In this document: in pieces, positions 35,092 through 43,122 of the stretch
Layout: each line of letters opens with the position of its first letter
How positions within the stretch are numbered: the first letter of the stretch is position 1
Assembly: GCA_045592745.1 (NCBI GenBank)
Contig: JAZNVH010000011.1
Coordinates: 38,258-102,257, forward strand
Reading direction: 5' to 3'
DNA: 64,000 bases
From: Aphodoplasma sp045592745
Lineage (GTDB): Bacteria > Bacillota > Clostridia > UBA1381 > UMGS1253
Translations under genes and position numbers: made by a program
Notes under the pieces: model-generated
What the model was told of the DNA's origin: nothing
The model's database searches: none
What the model saw: only the letters and a program-made list of their open reading frames with translations

Positions 35092-36279
35092 ATGCAGGAT
35101 TTTCAGGTAGAAAACGGAAAACCAATATATAATTTGCAGCAATTTTTAAGAATTATAGCACAGGCAAACGGCAGAGAGCTGCCACTTATTCCCGATGGAA
35201 TATACGGGGTGCAAACCGAGGCAGCGGTAATTGAATTTCAGCGTGCAAATGGTCTTTCGCCTACGGGAGAAGTAGACAATGATACATGGGATAAAATTAT
35301 AGAGGAGTATTCAAGGGTTGTTGTTTATACGCTGCCCCCTCCGTGCACATCGTTGTTCCCATCGGGAAGTCACGTTATACGTGTGGGTGACAGAGCCACT
35401 TTTCACTATCCCATACAGGCTGTTATACTGGCAATAGCTAAAAAGCTTGACAACATAGACGAATTTGAAATATCCGACACACATACAGGCGGTGTTGTAG
35501 AAACTACAAGGCAGCTTCAAAGGCTTTTGGAAAGCGACTGTGACGGCGAAATTGATGTAAACTGCTGGAGAGAGTTGTCAAGGCTGTATGAAAACCTTGT
35601 ATCAAAAGATACATTCAGACTTGACGATGCAAATAAAGATAATCGCGCAAGAAACGCCGGTCAAAACCAAAGAAATATGCAGATGCCGATGACACAATTT
35701 CCTGAGAGGTTTATAGGTGGGCAGGAGCTTTTACAGGATATAAGACGTAATCAGGATATGTACGCTTCGCCTTCTGCAGAAAGAGAAGCTGCGTTCTCGC
35801 CAAGACTTGAGCCATACAATATACGAGGTGAGGGGGCAAATGAAACTACTCTTCCTACAATGCCACAAGCTCAAACACAAATGCCGATGATGCCTGATGG
35901 GGTGCAAACGGATATGCAGCCCTCAACCAATTTTCAACAACAACCGATGAACGTGCAGCCACCTCTGATGATGATGCGTCAGCAAACAGAAAATATGCAA
36001 ATGCAAAATTTTGCGCGTCCGATAATGCCTTCGCAAATGCAAAATACTACGGGGCAATTTAGACAAAATGCACCTCAGATTCCTACGGTGGAGGAGCAGA
36101 ATATCAAGCGTAGTGAGAGTGACAGAGTAAACAACGCTACTGATATGGGAAATAATGTAGTTCCCAATAAGGTAAACATGGAAAACAATAATACCAAAGC
36201 ACCAACGGGACGCACAGATACAGTGCAAAATCAAAACAACAGAACAAAAAAAGAACCGCTAAGATGGGATTTTAGATAA
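35092..36279 (+). CDS. Peptidoglycan-binding protein with Met/Gln-rich disordered tail
   Basis: 395 residues; GAAGGAGG is well placed before ATG 35092. Residues 8-75 are a PG_binding_1 repeat (PDGIYGVQTEAAVIEFQ, then TGEVDNDTWD). Residues about 95-170 form a second, divergent repeat in which LQRLLE and DCDGEIDVNCWREL can be recognised. From about 185 onward the protein is low-complexity and rich in Met, Gln, Asn and Pro (QMPMMP, PLMMMRQQ, MQMQN) and looks disordered. Such tails occur in coat and biofilm proteins. It is third in the cluster, 15 bases after the SpoIID-like gene. No export signal. Confidence 0.75.
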   Translation: MQDFQVENGKPIYNLQQFLRIIAQANGRELPLIPDGIYGVQTEAAVIEFQRANGLSPTGEVDNDTWDKIIEEYSRVVVYTLPPPCTSLFPSGSHVIRVGDRATFHYPIQAVILAIAKKLDNIDEFEISDTHTGGVVETTRQLQRLLESDCDGEIDVNCWRELSRLYENLVSKDTFRLDDANKDNRARNAGQNQRNMQMPMTQFPERFIGGQELLQDIRRNQDMYASPSAEREAAFSPRLEPYNIRGEGANETTLPTMPQAQTQMPMMPDGVQTDMQPSTNFQQQPMNVQPPLMMMRQQTENMQMQNFARPIMPSQMQNTTGQFRQNAPQIPTVEEQNIKRSESDRVNNATDMGNNVVPNKVNMENNNTKAPTGRTDTVQNQNNRTKKEPLRWDFR

Positions 36280-36290
36280 AATATATTTTA

Positions 36291-36319
36291 AAAGGTCGCA
36301 GAATTTTTCTGCGACCTTT
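36291..36319. terminator. Bidirectional terminator between spore-type cluster and dut
   Basis: 13-bp stem 36291-36303 and 36307-36319 with a TTT loop; it lies 6 bases from the stop of the converging dut gene. Confidence 0.85.
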
Positions 36320-36324
36320 GTAAT

Positions 36325-36816
36325 TTATTTTGTTGTGCTGCCAAAACCACCATTTCGAATTTCGCAAACATCATCATCATACGTTATGCCATATTCAACA
36401 AATATGCCTTGACAAAAAGCCTCGCCGCTTTTTAGTGTAACGGTTTTACCCTCGTTTGAATCGTTTGTAATTTTTATAAAAATGTGTCCCTCATTATCCG
36501 AGTTATAGTAATCGCTGTCAATAATGCCTACGGTGTTATTAAGCTGAAGTCTGAACTTAAAACCAAGGCCACTTCTGGGATAGAGTTTTAATACCCAGCC
36601 TTCGTCGATTTTTACGCGTATGCCTGTTGGGATTTTAATCGTTTCACCCGGAGAGAGCGAAAAGTCAATAGGCGAAAAAATATCATAGCCTGCCGAGCCT
36701 GTCGTTGCACGTCTTGGTAGCTTGATCCCATCATATATCTCCAAAGCGTTTTCTGTTTCGCAGTCTTTTATGTACTGCTCTTTGCTGACTTTATAAAAAT
36801 TTGCTATTTTTTTCAT
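36325..36816 (-). CDS. dut: dUTP diphosphatase (trimeric dUTPase)
   Basis: 163 residues from ATG 36816, 6 bases after AGAGGTG; the GTG at 36825 is part of that site. It hydrolyses dUTP to dUMP and keeps uracil out of DNA. Motifs: SAGYDIFS (1), PRSGLGFK (2), GIIDSDYY with the catalytic Asp (3), GEAFCQGIF (4) and RNGGFGSTTK (5, phosphate-binding). The N-terminal 35 residues are longer than in the minimal enzyme. Third gene of nrdD-nrdG-dut, which links dNTP production to dUTP removal. Confidence 0.93.
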   Translation of the reverse strand: MKKIANFYKVSKEQYIKDCETENALEIYDGIKLPRRATTGSAGYDIFSPIDFSLSPGETIKIPTGIRVKIDEGWVLKLYPRSGLGFKFRLQLNNTVGIIDSDYYNSDNEGHIFIKITNDSNEGKTVTLKSGEAFCQGIFVEYGITYDDDVCEIRNGGFGSTTK

Positions 36817-36840
36817 ATTACGCACCTCTTCTTTAAATAA

Positions 36841-37332
36841 TCATCCGCAGTAAAGAACGATTTTTCCTTCCGAAATAGTTTTTTTGATATCTATGACACG
36901 CTGATTTGCGCTGCCGCGCCAGTGAAGCTTTGTATCGCGAAGCTCCTCGTCATAGCGTCCGTCAACGAGTACATCAATCTTATCTATAAAATCGAGTGTC
37001 CATATATTATCATAATTATATCCTGTATAAAGCCAAATTGTCTTTTTGGGAAACTTCTCTTTTATTTCGCAGATAAGAGCTCCGACTTCTTCGCGGTTTT
37101 GCGTATGTAGTGGGTCACCACCGCTAAACGTGATGCCCGATATATATGATTTTTCAAGCTCTGAAAAAAGCTCGGTCTTTGCTGCGTCGTCAAACACAAG
37201 CCCGTCATTTATATCCCACGTGATCTGATTGTGGCATCCGGGGCATCTGTGCTCGCACCCTGACACCCACAAAACAACGCGAAGTCCGCTGCCGTTTTTC
37301 ATATCATCAGTCGTTATATTATGATAGCGCAT
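36841..37332 (-). CDS. nrdG: Anaerobic ribonucleotide reductase activase
   Basis: 163 residues from ATG 37332, which overlaps the nrdD stop as TGATG; GGAAG is 8 bases upstream. Radical SAM enzyme: the C-x3-C-x2-C cluster site is CEHRCPGC near residue 26, with FSGGDPL downstream. It uses S-adenosylmethionine to generate the glycyl radical on NrdD. The overlap suggests translational coupling and matched synthesis of reductase and activase. Confidence 0.95.
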   Translation of the reverse strand: MRYHNITTDDMKNGSGLRVVLWVSGCEHRCPGCHNQITWDINDGLVFDDAAKTELFSELEKSYISGITFSGGDPLHTQNREEVGALICEIKEKFPKKTIWLYTGYNYDNIWTLDFIDKIDVLVDGRYDEELRDTKLHWRGSANQRVIDIKKTISEGKIVLYCG

Positions 37333-39452
37333 CACATGCTCTTCCTTTCTGCAATTTCTGCCATTTTTGCCGCATTAAGACGCGTATCACCTTTTACACG
37401 CGAGTATGATAAATAGCCATTCATACGGTCAATCTTTGTAAGATTGCGGCTTCCGCACTTTGGACAAACATCCATTTCAAGCTCTTTGTAGCCACAGTCA
37501 TCACAGTACGCAAGTGACAGATTTACACCCTCATAAAAGCCCATATCCATTGCACGATGTATAAGGGTGCGCACCGCATCAATGTTATAATCAATCGGAT
37601 ATTTTACATATTGAATTTTGCCGCCGTTTAACAAATCCCAGAAACGTTTTTCAAGATTTTGTTTTTGTATCGGCGTAATATCTTCTGCAACGTGACAGTG
37701 GAAGCTGTTTGATACATATTCTCTGTCAGATACATTTTCAATTATGCCGTATTTTTTACGGAATTGTGTAACCTGAAGCCCGCACAGATTTTCAGCAGGT
37801 GTTCCGTAAATTGCGTAAAGCTTGCCATCCTCTTTTTTAAACTGGGCAATTTTTTTGTTAATGTATTCCATAACCTCGACTGCAAACGTGCCGTCTTCAA
37901 CGAGCGATTTTTTGTTGTGAAGTTGCTGAAGCTCGTTTAGAGCGGTTATGCCAAAAGATGCCGTTGCTGAATCAAGAAGCGGTCTGATTTTGTCATGTAT
38001 GCCCAAGTGTCCACCGTAAAAACCGCCTTCGCAGTACGCGAGCGGATTTGTAGATGCGCGCATCTCGCTAAGATAGTCGTATGTTCTTAGATGAAGGCCG
38101 CGGATAAGCTCAAGATAATAGTCAAGAACCTCGTAAAAGTCCTTGCTTTCCTGTTTTGCCTTTGCATAAATCATAGGAAGGTGAAGACTTACTGCGCCGA
38201 TGTTAAAGCGGCCAACAAAAACAGGCTTATCATTTTCGTCAGCAGGTTCTATTCCACCACGCTCATAATAGGGCGATAAAAACGCACGACAACCCATCGG
38301 GCTAATAACCTCGCCGTATTTTTTATAAATGGATGCCACATATCCTTCGCCCGTAAGAGAGAGCCAGTCAGGATACATCGTCTTTGTGCTGCAAACTACG
38401 CCTGCTTCAAATACATCTTCAAGCTCACAGCCTTCGCCATGCAAATTCTTATCATATAAAAATACAATTTTGGGGAAGAGTACGGGTTTTTTGCAGCTTT
38501 TTTTGCCCTGACCGCCTGCGCGCACTTTCAAAATTGTTTTCGATGCAAGCTTCGAAAAACGCTCTTTGCCAAGTCCCATCGTTACGGTTATAAACGGATA
38601 GTCACCTCTGCTTGATGCGACTGTGTTAAACTTATATTCCCAGCCCTGAAAGCCTTGCTCAAAATCAACTGTAACATCGTTTAGAGCCTCTCTTTCGGCA
38701 CTTTCATCATCAAGTCCCATGTTCTTATATCGCTCAAACTGCATTTTGTATGTTTTTTCAGCGTATGGCTCAAGTATTTTATCCACCTGTGGCACAGTAA
38801 AACCGCCGTACTGCTGGCTTGCAGCAGAGAGCACAATATCTCCTATTACATCAAAAGCAACTGCGAGCGTTTTTGGCTCGTTATACCACAGGTTGCCCAT
38901 TTCAAAGCCACCTTTGAGCACGCTTTGCACATCAAAAAGACAGCAGTTCATGGTATCTCGTCTTGCCGACATATCGTGTACATATATATATCCGTCGCGG
39001 CACGCCTGAAGCTCATCGGTTGTGAGGAAGAACTTCTGATAAAGCTCTTTATTAAGCTGATTAAATATAAGTGAGCGTTTTGTCGATACGAGTGCACTGT
39101 CCGAATTTGAATTCTCTTTATCGCCAATATACATAATTGACTGACTCTTTTTATATACCTCGTCAAGCATATGGACAAAGTCCTGCTTGTAGTTTCGATA
39201 GTCCTTATAGCTTTTTGCAACAACAGGATTTATTGCTTCAAGCGCGCTTTCAACAATGTTATGCATCTCGGCAATATAAACCTCGTCTTTATTCATTTCT
39301 TTAACGCGGTTTTCTACAAAATTACATATAAATTTTATATCTTCATCGCTGAATTTTACAAGCGCACGATAAGCCGATTTGTTTACTGCAACAACAACCT
39401 TTTGCACATTGAATTTTTCACGTGTGTTATCTTTTTTTATAACGTGTACCAT
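37332..39452 (-). CDS. nrdD: Anaerobic ribonucleoside-triphosphate reductase
   Basis: 706 residues from ATG 39452, with AAAGGAGG upstream; longer frames have no such site. The N-terminal ATP-cone (about 1-90, VIKKDNTREKFN ... VNKSAYRA) is the allosteric domain. The catalytic glycyl-radical fold follows. Near the C-terminus is the zinc site C-x2-C ... C-x2-C (CDDCGY, CPKCGS), then the NGYLS glycyl-radical region. It reduces NTPs to dNTPs without oxygen and is inactivated by oxygen, so the organism is an anaerobe. The promoter region has two NrdR-like boxes. Confidence 0.96.
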   Translation of the reverse strand: MVHVIKKDNTREKFNVQKVVVAVNKSAYRALVKFSDEDIKFICNFVENRVKEMNKDEVYIAEMHNIVESALEAINPVVAKSYKDYRNYKQDFVHMLDEVYKKSQSIMYIGDKENSNSDSALVSTKRSLIFNQLNKELYQKFFLTTDELQACRDGYIYVHDMSARRDTMNCCLFDVQSVLKGGFEMGNLWYNEPKTLAVAFDVIGDIVLSAASQQYGGFTVPQVDKILEPYAEKTYKMQFERYKNMGLDDESAEREALNDVTVDFEQGFQGWEYKFNTVASSRGDYPFITVTMGLGKERFSKLASKTILKVRAGGQGKKSCKKPVLFPKIVFLYDKNLHGEGCELEDVFEAGVVCSTKTMYPDWLSLTGEGYVASIYKKYGEVISPMGCRAFLSPYYERGGIEPADENDKPVFVGRFNIGAVSLHLPMIYAKAKQESKDFYEVLDYYLELIRGLHLRTYDYLSEMRASTNPLAYCEGGFYGGHLGIHDKIRPLLDSATASFGITALNELQQLHNKKSLVEDGTFAVEVMEYINKKIAQFKKEDGKLYAIYGTPAENLCGLQVTQFRKKYGIIENVSDREYVSNSFHCHVAEDITPIQKQNLEKRFWDLLNGGKIQYVKYPIDYNIDAVRTLIHRAMDMGFYEGVNLSLAYCDDCGYKELEMDVCPKCGSRNLTKIDRMNGYLSYSRVKGDTRLNAAKMAEIAERKSM

Positions 39453-39495
39453 TATAAATTTCCTCCTTTTTGTATTTTTTTGCTCTTTTAGTAAA

Positions 39496-39511
39496 TTACA
39501 GTATATTGTCA
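39496..39511. promoter_or_regulatory. Putative NrdR box 1
   Basis: Palindromic core ACAGTATATTGT; 9 of 16 positions match the NrdR consensus. It is centred 32 bp (three helical turns) from box 2, the spacing typical of NrdR box pairs. Confidence 0.45.
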
Positions 39512-39527
39512 TAAAAATATTTTGTTG

Positions 39528-39543
39528 ATACTATATGTTGTAT
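39528..39543. promoter_or_regulatory. Putative NrdR box 2
   Basis: ATACTATATGTTGTAT matches 12 of 16 positions of the NrdR consensus and sits directly next to the -10 box, at the expected transcription start. Confidence 0.55.
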
Positions 39544-39572
39544 ATTATATCATTGTGATTGTACAAATGCAA
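39544..39572 (-). promoter_or_regulatory. Promoter of nrdD-nrdG-dut
   Basis: On the - strand: TTGCAT (complement of 39567-39572), 17-bp spacer, perfect TATAAT (complement of 39544-39549). Confidence 0.7.
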
Positions 39573-39643
39573 TAAGTTTTATATTATAAATTAAAAACGT
39601 TTTATCTTACAAATTCGCCATATCATTTTTGTCAACATTTCAC

Positions 39644-39675
39644 AAAAAAATCCGCACAGACAATGTCGGTGCGGA
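39644..39675 (-). terminator. Terminator of the small secreted protein gene
   Basis: Stem 39651-39657 with 39669-39675 plus an inner GAC/GTC pairing. On the - strand it is followed by seven T residues (complement of 39644-39650). Confidence 0.85.
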
Positions 39676-39702
39676 AATGTTATTTTTAAAGTAGCATATC
39701 CT

Positions 39703-40098
39703 TTAATAAATGTCTCCACCAAATTCAATATCGCCTTCTGATGCGGTAGTTTTATATATTACGTGACTTATTGGACTACATGTTCCGCTCCAGACAAACG
39801 CTTTTAATTTATACGCTTTATTTACACACAGAACCTCGCTGACAATTTCGCCGGTTCCCGGAGCTAATGAGATGTTTTTACATACTATTCCCAAAATGGC
39901 ACCATATTCATCATATGCAGCAATATACAACAAGGCGTCAGCCTGACTTTGTGAAATATTTTTTATTGTTACATTTACATTTGTTGATGTAGCGCCAAGC
40001 GCGGAAAGCTCAAAATCATGTCCGTTTGCAAACGCACCTGTACAAAAAACAGACATAAGTATGCATATGATTAACAGGGCTGAAAAACATTTTTTCAT
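39703..40098 (-). CDS. Small secreted protein of unknown function
   Basis: 131 residues from ATG 40098 (GGAGG 7 bases upstream). Signal peptide 1-24 ending near AFANG. The mature part is a single beta-sandwich-like domain: VNVTIKNISQSQADALLYIAAYDEYGAI-type strands, APGTGEI, then LKAFVWSGTCSPI. The closing KAFVW-x(4-6)-P motif is one I associate with C-terminal modules of clostridial SLH and glycanase surface proteins, so it may be a stand-alone copy of that module. It has its own terminator and lies next to an SLH protein gene. Confidence 0.7.
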   Translation of the reverse strand: MKKCFSALLIICILMSVFCTGAFANGHDFELSALGATSTNVNVTIKNISQSQADALLYIAAYDEYGAILGIVCKNISLAPGTGEIVSEVLCVNKAYKLKAFVWSGTCSPISHVIYKTTASEGDIEFGGDIY

Positions 40099-40176
40099 GT
40101 TAATATCCTCCAAAATGAAATATCGTATCTTTATTGTACCCTATTTAACTTTTAAAATCAACAAAAATTTTGCACA

Positions 40177-40212
40177 AAAAAGCAGATGCTTTTTTGTAGG
40201 CATCTGCTTTTT
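40177..40212 (-). terminator. Terminator of SLH protein 3
   Basis: 13-bp stem 40177-40189 and 40200-40212 with T-rich ends. Confidence 0.85.
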
Positions 40213-40242
40213 GTATTAAAATATTAAGAGAGGTATAACTTA

Positions 40243-42846
40243 TTAAAGTTTTATAACTATGATTTCCTGAACGACATCTTTGTAGATTTTTACGAATACC
40301 TGATACGGATCAGCTTCGTCATATTTTTGGATGTCGCCTGTTGTACCTTCAGTTACGATGTTGTTCATCTTTGTGTTATCAACAACGTATATCTTTGCAT
40401 CGCCAAACACAATGTTGCGTTCTGCACCATCGTTTACCTTTATATTCATTGATGATGCAAACTTAGCATTTACGCGGCCGTAAATAATCTCCATATCTGT
40501 AGCCGGTGTAGCGTTAAACTGGGTGTTCTTTGCTGAGATATCGAGAAGAACTCTTATTGTGCTTATCTGACCGCTTGCGTTTGTCTTGTACTGGATGATA
40601 TCACCCTTTTCAAGAGCCTTTTTGGGTTCGCCTTTTACGAGGAAGTCTTTTTCTGTTGCTTCAAGCTCAATTTTTTTGCCATCCTGAACGGCGTAGAGCT
40701 TGTCAACAATTACGCCCTGCGCGTTTTTCATTGTCGTAATCTCTGTTACAACTGCTACAGATGACTCAGCGTTTGCCTTGTAATCTGTGTTTGTAACAAT
40801 CATTGCTTTTGCAGTGTAATCTTCTGTCATATCGAATACGATAGCGTTATAAGGGGTATCATTTTCAAACATTTTGTGGTTTCTTATTGCAAAGTCTTCA
40901 GGATTCGTAGAACCTGCAGGAATATCAAATATGATTGTGTTTTCATTTACAGTAACATGTCCTACTTTGCCTGTAGCTGTTTTGTATACAGCGTTTTCAA
41001 GCACAAGGTTCTTTGTAAATGAGTTTTTATCTATACCGCCAGTTGCGGTATTGTCTTTTGCTGTGTTAATTGATACAACTTTACCGTCAGAATTTTTCTC
41101 GAAAGTGATAAGCTGTTTTACTACACTGCCTTCGTTTGAAAGTGCCGCGAGAACCTCGGCTGCAGTTTTGCCGCTTGCGCCGTTAAGACGAATTTTTTCT
41201 GCTGCGGTCAAAACAACTGTCTGACCATCTTTTGTAAAGAGGCGAAGCTGGAGTTCATCGCTTATATCACTTGCTTTTGCAGCGTTTAGAAGGTATGCAT
41301 AGTTAGAGCTTATTGTGCTTGTAGCATCAACCGCTGCGATTTTGCCTTCTGCATCGAGATAGAATCTGCCTTCGTCTTCAAGAGATATTGTCTGCTTGTA
41401 GCTTGGTGAAATCTGATAAATTTTATCGCCTATTTTAACTTTGTTGCCCTGTTTTTCTGTTACTTTACCTTCAATGCTGTCGCGCACTACAATAATTCTG
41501 CAGATGCTCTTGTCTTTGCTCTGTGCAACACTGAGAACATCCCACTCGGCAAGGTCTGATACCTTGATAACCTCGCCTGCTTTTTCGATTCTGTAATCGA
41601 GATCGTCATCATCAGGGTCAAGTGTAATTGTAGGTGCGCCGTATTTGTCTATGATTTTGCCTGATGAAGGCATAACCTCTTCAACTACGACATTCTGATA
41701 CTCTGTAACGAATACAAAGTCGTATTTGCTGTCACGGTCTGTGTCAAGAAGGTTTACCTTGCCGGCTTTATCTTTAAGATTTATAAGAGCGTTGTCAAGT
41801 GTTTCATATTTTCCGTTGTAGATAAGCTTTGCATCTTTGTTTATATATGCTTCGCTTTCTCTTTTGTCATTTTCTTTGTCTTTCCAGAATGAAACTACTT
41901 TTTTGTCGTCTGTATCTGTAATCTTTTCAAAATTGTCTGCACTGATTGTAAGTGTGGAGTTTTTTGATTCTTCAGGTCTTATAAGAATGATTTTCTTATC
42001 GCCATAAGCATCTTCCTGGAGATAAAATACTACGTTGTAGCCAAGAAGGTTTGACGCATCAATACCTGCAAGCTCATATATAGTTTCGCCAATCTGAACC
42101 TTACCTTTTTTTAGAGCAGCTGAAGAATTTATCGAGCTCTGGCTTGTAGCGACTACCTGACCTGTAAGCTTCTGAGTCTTAAGCTTGTTTTCAAGAAGAG
42201 TCTTGTCAACGATAGTGTATTCAACGTTTGCGCCAAAGCCTGTCTGTTCCATCATTTTAACTGTAAGTGCGTTAAACATCATCTGCGCTACGAGTGAACG
42301 TGTTGCAGGCTCGCTTGCAGCTGCAACTGCATTACGGTTAATACCATTTTCTGTACCTACTACAAGATAACCTGCAGGGTATGCACCTTTTGTAAGTGCG
42401 CTCGGCTCATGACCGATTACACGAACAAGAATTGTCATAGCCTCTGCATAGGTGATTGTATCATCAGGTCTGAATGTGCCTGTGTCATCACCGATTACGA
42501 GCTTTTGGTTTGTTGCAACGTTGATATAGCCGTTTGCCCAGTGGTTAGCCGGTACGTCGGGATATTTTGTAGGATAATTTGAGCTTAGTGCAACATCAGC
42601 AAGGCCGAGAGCATTGACAGCAATTTTTGCAACCTCGCTACGTTTTATTGCATCGTTTGGTCTGAAAAGTCCTGTATCGGCATCACCGACCATTATGTTT
42701 AGTGCGCCAAGTACTTCGACAGCCTCTGCACGAGTGTTGTCCTGCATATCGGGAGCGAGTGCGGCCGATACACTGGCTGTGCTTACTACGCTAAAAAGCA
42801 TTGCAAAAGCCAAAACGCTGCCGAGCAATTTTCTTAGTTTGTTCAT
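40243..42846 (-). CDS. S-layer homology domain surface protein 3
   Basis: 867 residues; AAAGGAGG precedes ATG 42846. Signal peptide 1-28 (SVSAA). SLH domains are at about 33-80 (KRSEVAKI) and 95-145 (HWANGYI, GDDTGTFRPDD), with a weaker third to about 200. The ectodomain parallels proteins 1 and 2: VDKTLLENKLKTQKLTG, SFWKDKENDKR, LLDTDRDSKYD, LAEWDVLSVAQS, GRFYLDAEGKIAA, EKIRLNG and a C-terminal YKDVVQEIIVIKL ending. It has no Pro-rich inserts and may be closest to the basic form of the family. It is about 19 kb from the tandem pair and on the other strand. Confidence 0.9.
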   Translation of the reverse strand: MNKLRKLLGSVLAFAMLFSVVSTASVSAALAPDMQDNTRAEAVEVLGALNIMVGDADTGLFRPNDAIKRSEVAKIAVNALGLADVALSSNYPTKYPDVPANHWANGYINVATNQKLVIGDDTGTFRPDDTITYAEAMTILVRVIGHEPSALTKGAYPAGYLVVGTENGINRNAVAAASEPATRSLVAQMMFNALTVKMMEQTGFGANVEYTIVDKTLLENKLKTQKLTGQVVATSQSSINSSAALKKGKVQIGETIYELAGIDASNLLGYNVVFYLQEDAYGDKKIILIRPEESKNSTLTISADNFEKITDTDDKKVVSFWKDKENDKRESEAYINKDAKLIYNGKYETLDNALINLKDKAGKVNLLDTDRDSKYDFVFVTEYQNVVVEEVMPSSGKIIDKYGAPTITLDPDDDDLDYRIEKAGEVIKVSDLAEWDVLSVAQSKDKSICRIIVVRDSIEGKVTEKQGNKVKIGDKIYQISPSYKQTISLEDEGRFYLDAEGKIAAVDATSTISSNYAYLLNAAKASDISDELQLRLFTKDGQTVVLTAAEKIRLNGASGKTAAEVLAALSNEGSVVKQLITFEKNSDGKVVSINTAKDNTATGGIDKNSFTKNLVLENAVYKTATGKVGHVTVNENTIIFDIPAGSTNPEDFAIRNHKMFENDTPYNAIVFDMTEDYTAKAMIVTNTDYKANAESSVAVVTEITTMKNAQGVIVDKLYAVQDGKKIELEATEKDFLVKGEPKKALEKGDIIQYKTNASGQISTIRVLLDISAKNTQFNATPATDMEIIYGRVNAKFASSMNIKVNDGAERNIVFGDAKIYVVDNTKMNNIVTEGTTGDIQKYDEADPYQVFVKIYKDVVQEIIVIKL

Positions 42847-43058
42847 TGAAAAGTTTCCTCCTTTGAGTTTTTAATGTTTTTTAGTTTACATAATTACGGC
42901 GACTGCGTATAAAAAATACGCATTTTCGCATCTGTGCCAAGGGATATGCGAAGTTATGCGCTTTATACGTTGCGCAGTGTTATGTCAACCACAGTTCACA
43001 TTATAAAGTATCTTATACCTAATATCAACCCTCAATATATGGAAACAAAGGAAATAAA
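42847..43058 (-). promoter_or_regulatory. Upstream region of SLH protein 3
   Basis: Gene-free leader and promoter region. On the - strand there is TTGACA (complement of 42983-42988) with TATAAA (complement of 42962-42967), spacer only 15 bp, so the promoter call is weak. Inverted TGCG/CGCA sequences at about 42905-42960 can form hairpins in the leader. Confidence 0.35.
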
Positions 43059-43086
43059 ACAGGGCGCAAATTTTTCTGCGCCCTGT
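43059..43086 (-). terminator. Terminator of metY
   Basis: 10-bp GC-rich stem 43059-43068 and 43077-43086; the - strand side is followed by a T-rich stretch. Confidence 0.85.
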
Positions 43087-43122
43087 AACACAAAACAGAT
43101 TGAGTTATTATACTATATTATA

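Noticed and set aside
35040..35100. Frameshift splitting one long peptidoglycan-binding protein into the 33637 and 35092 genes
   Set aside because: A strong ribosome-binding site with ideal spacing precedes ATG 35092, and a clean stop ends the first gene, so two real genes are more likely, although an old split is possible.
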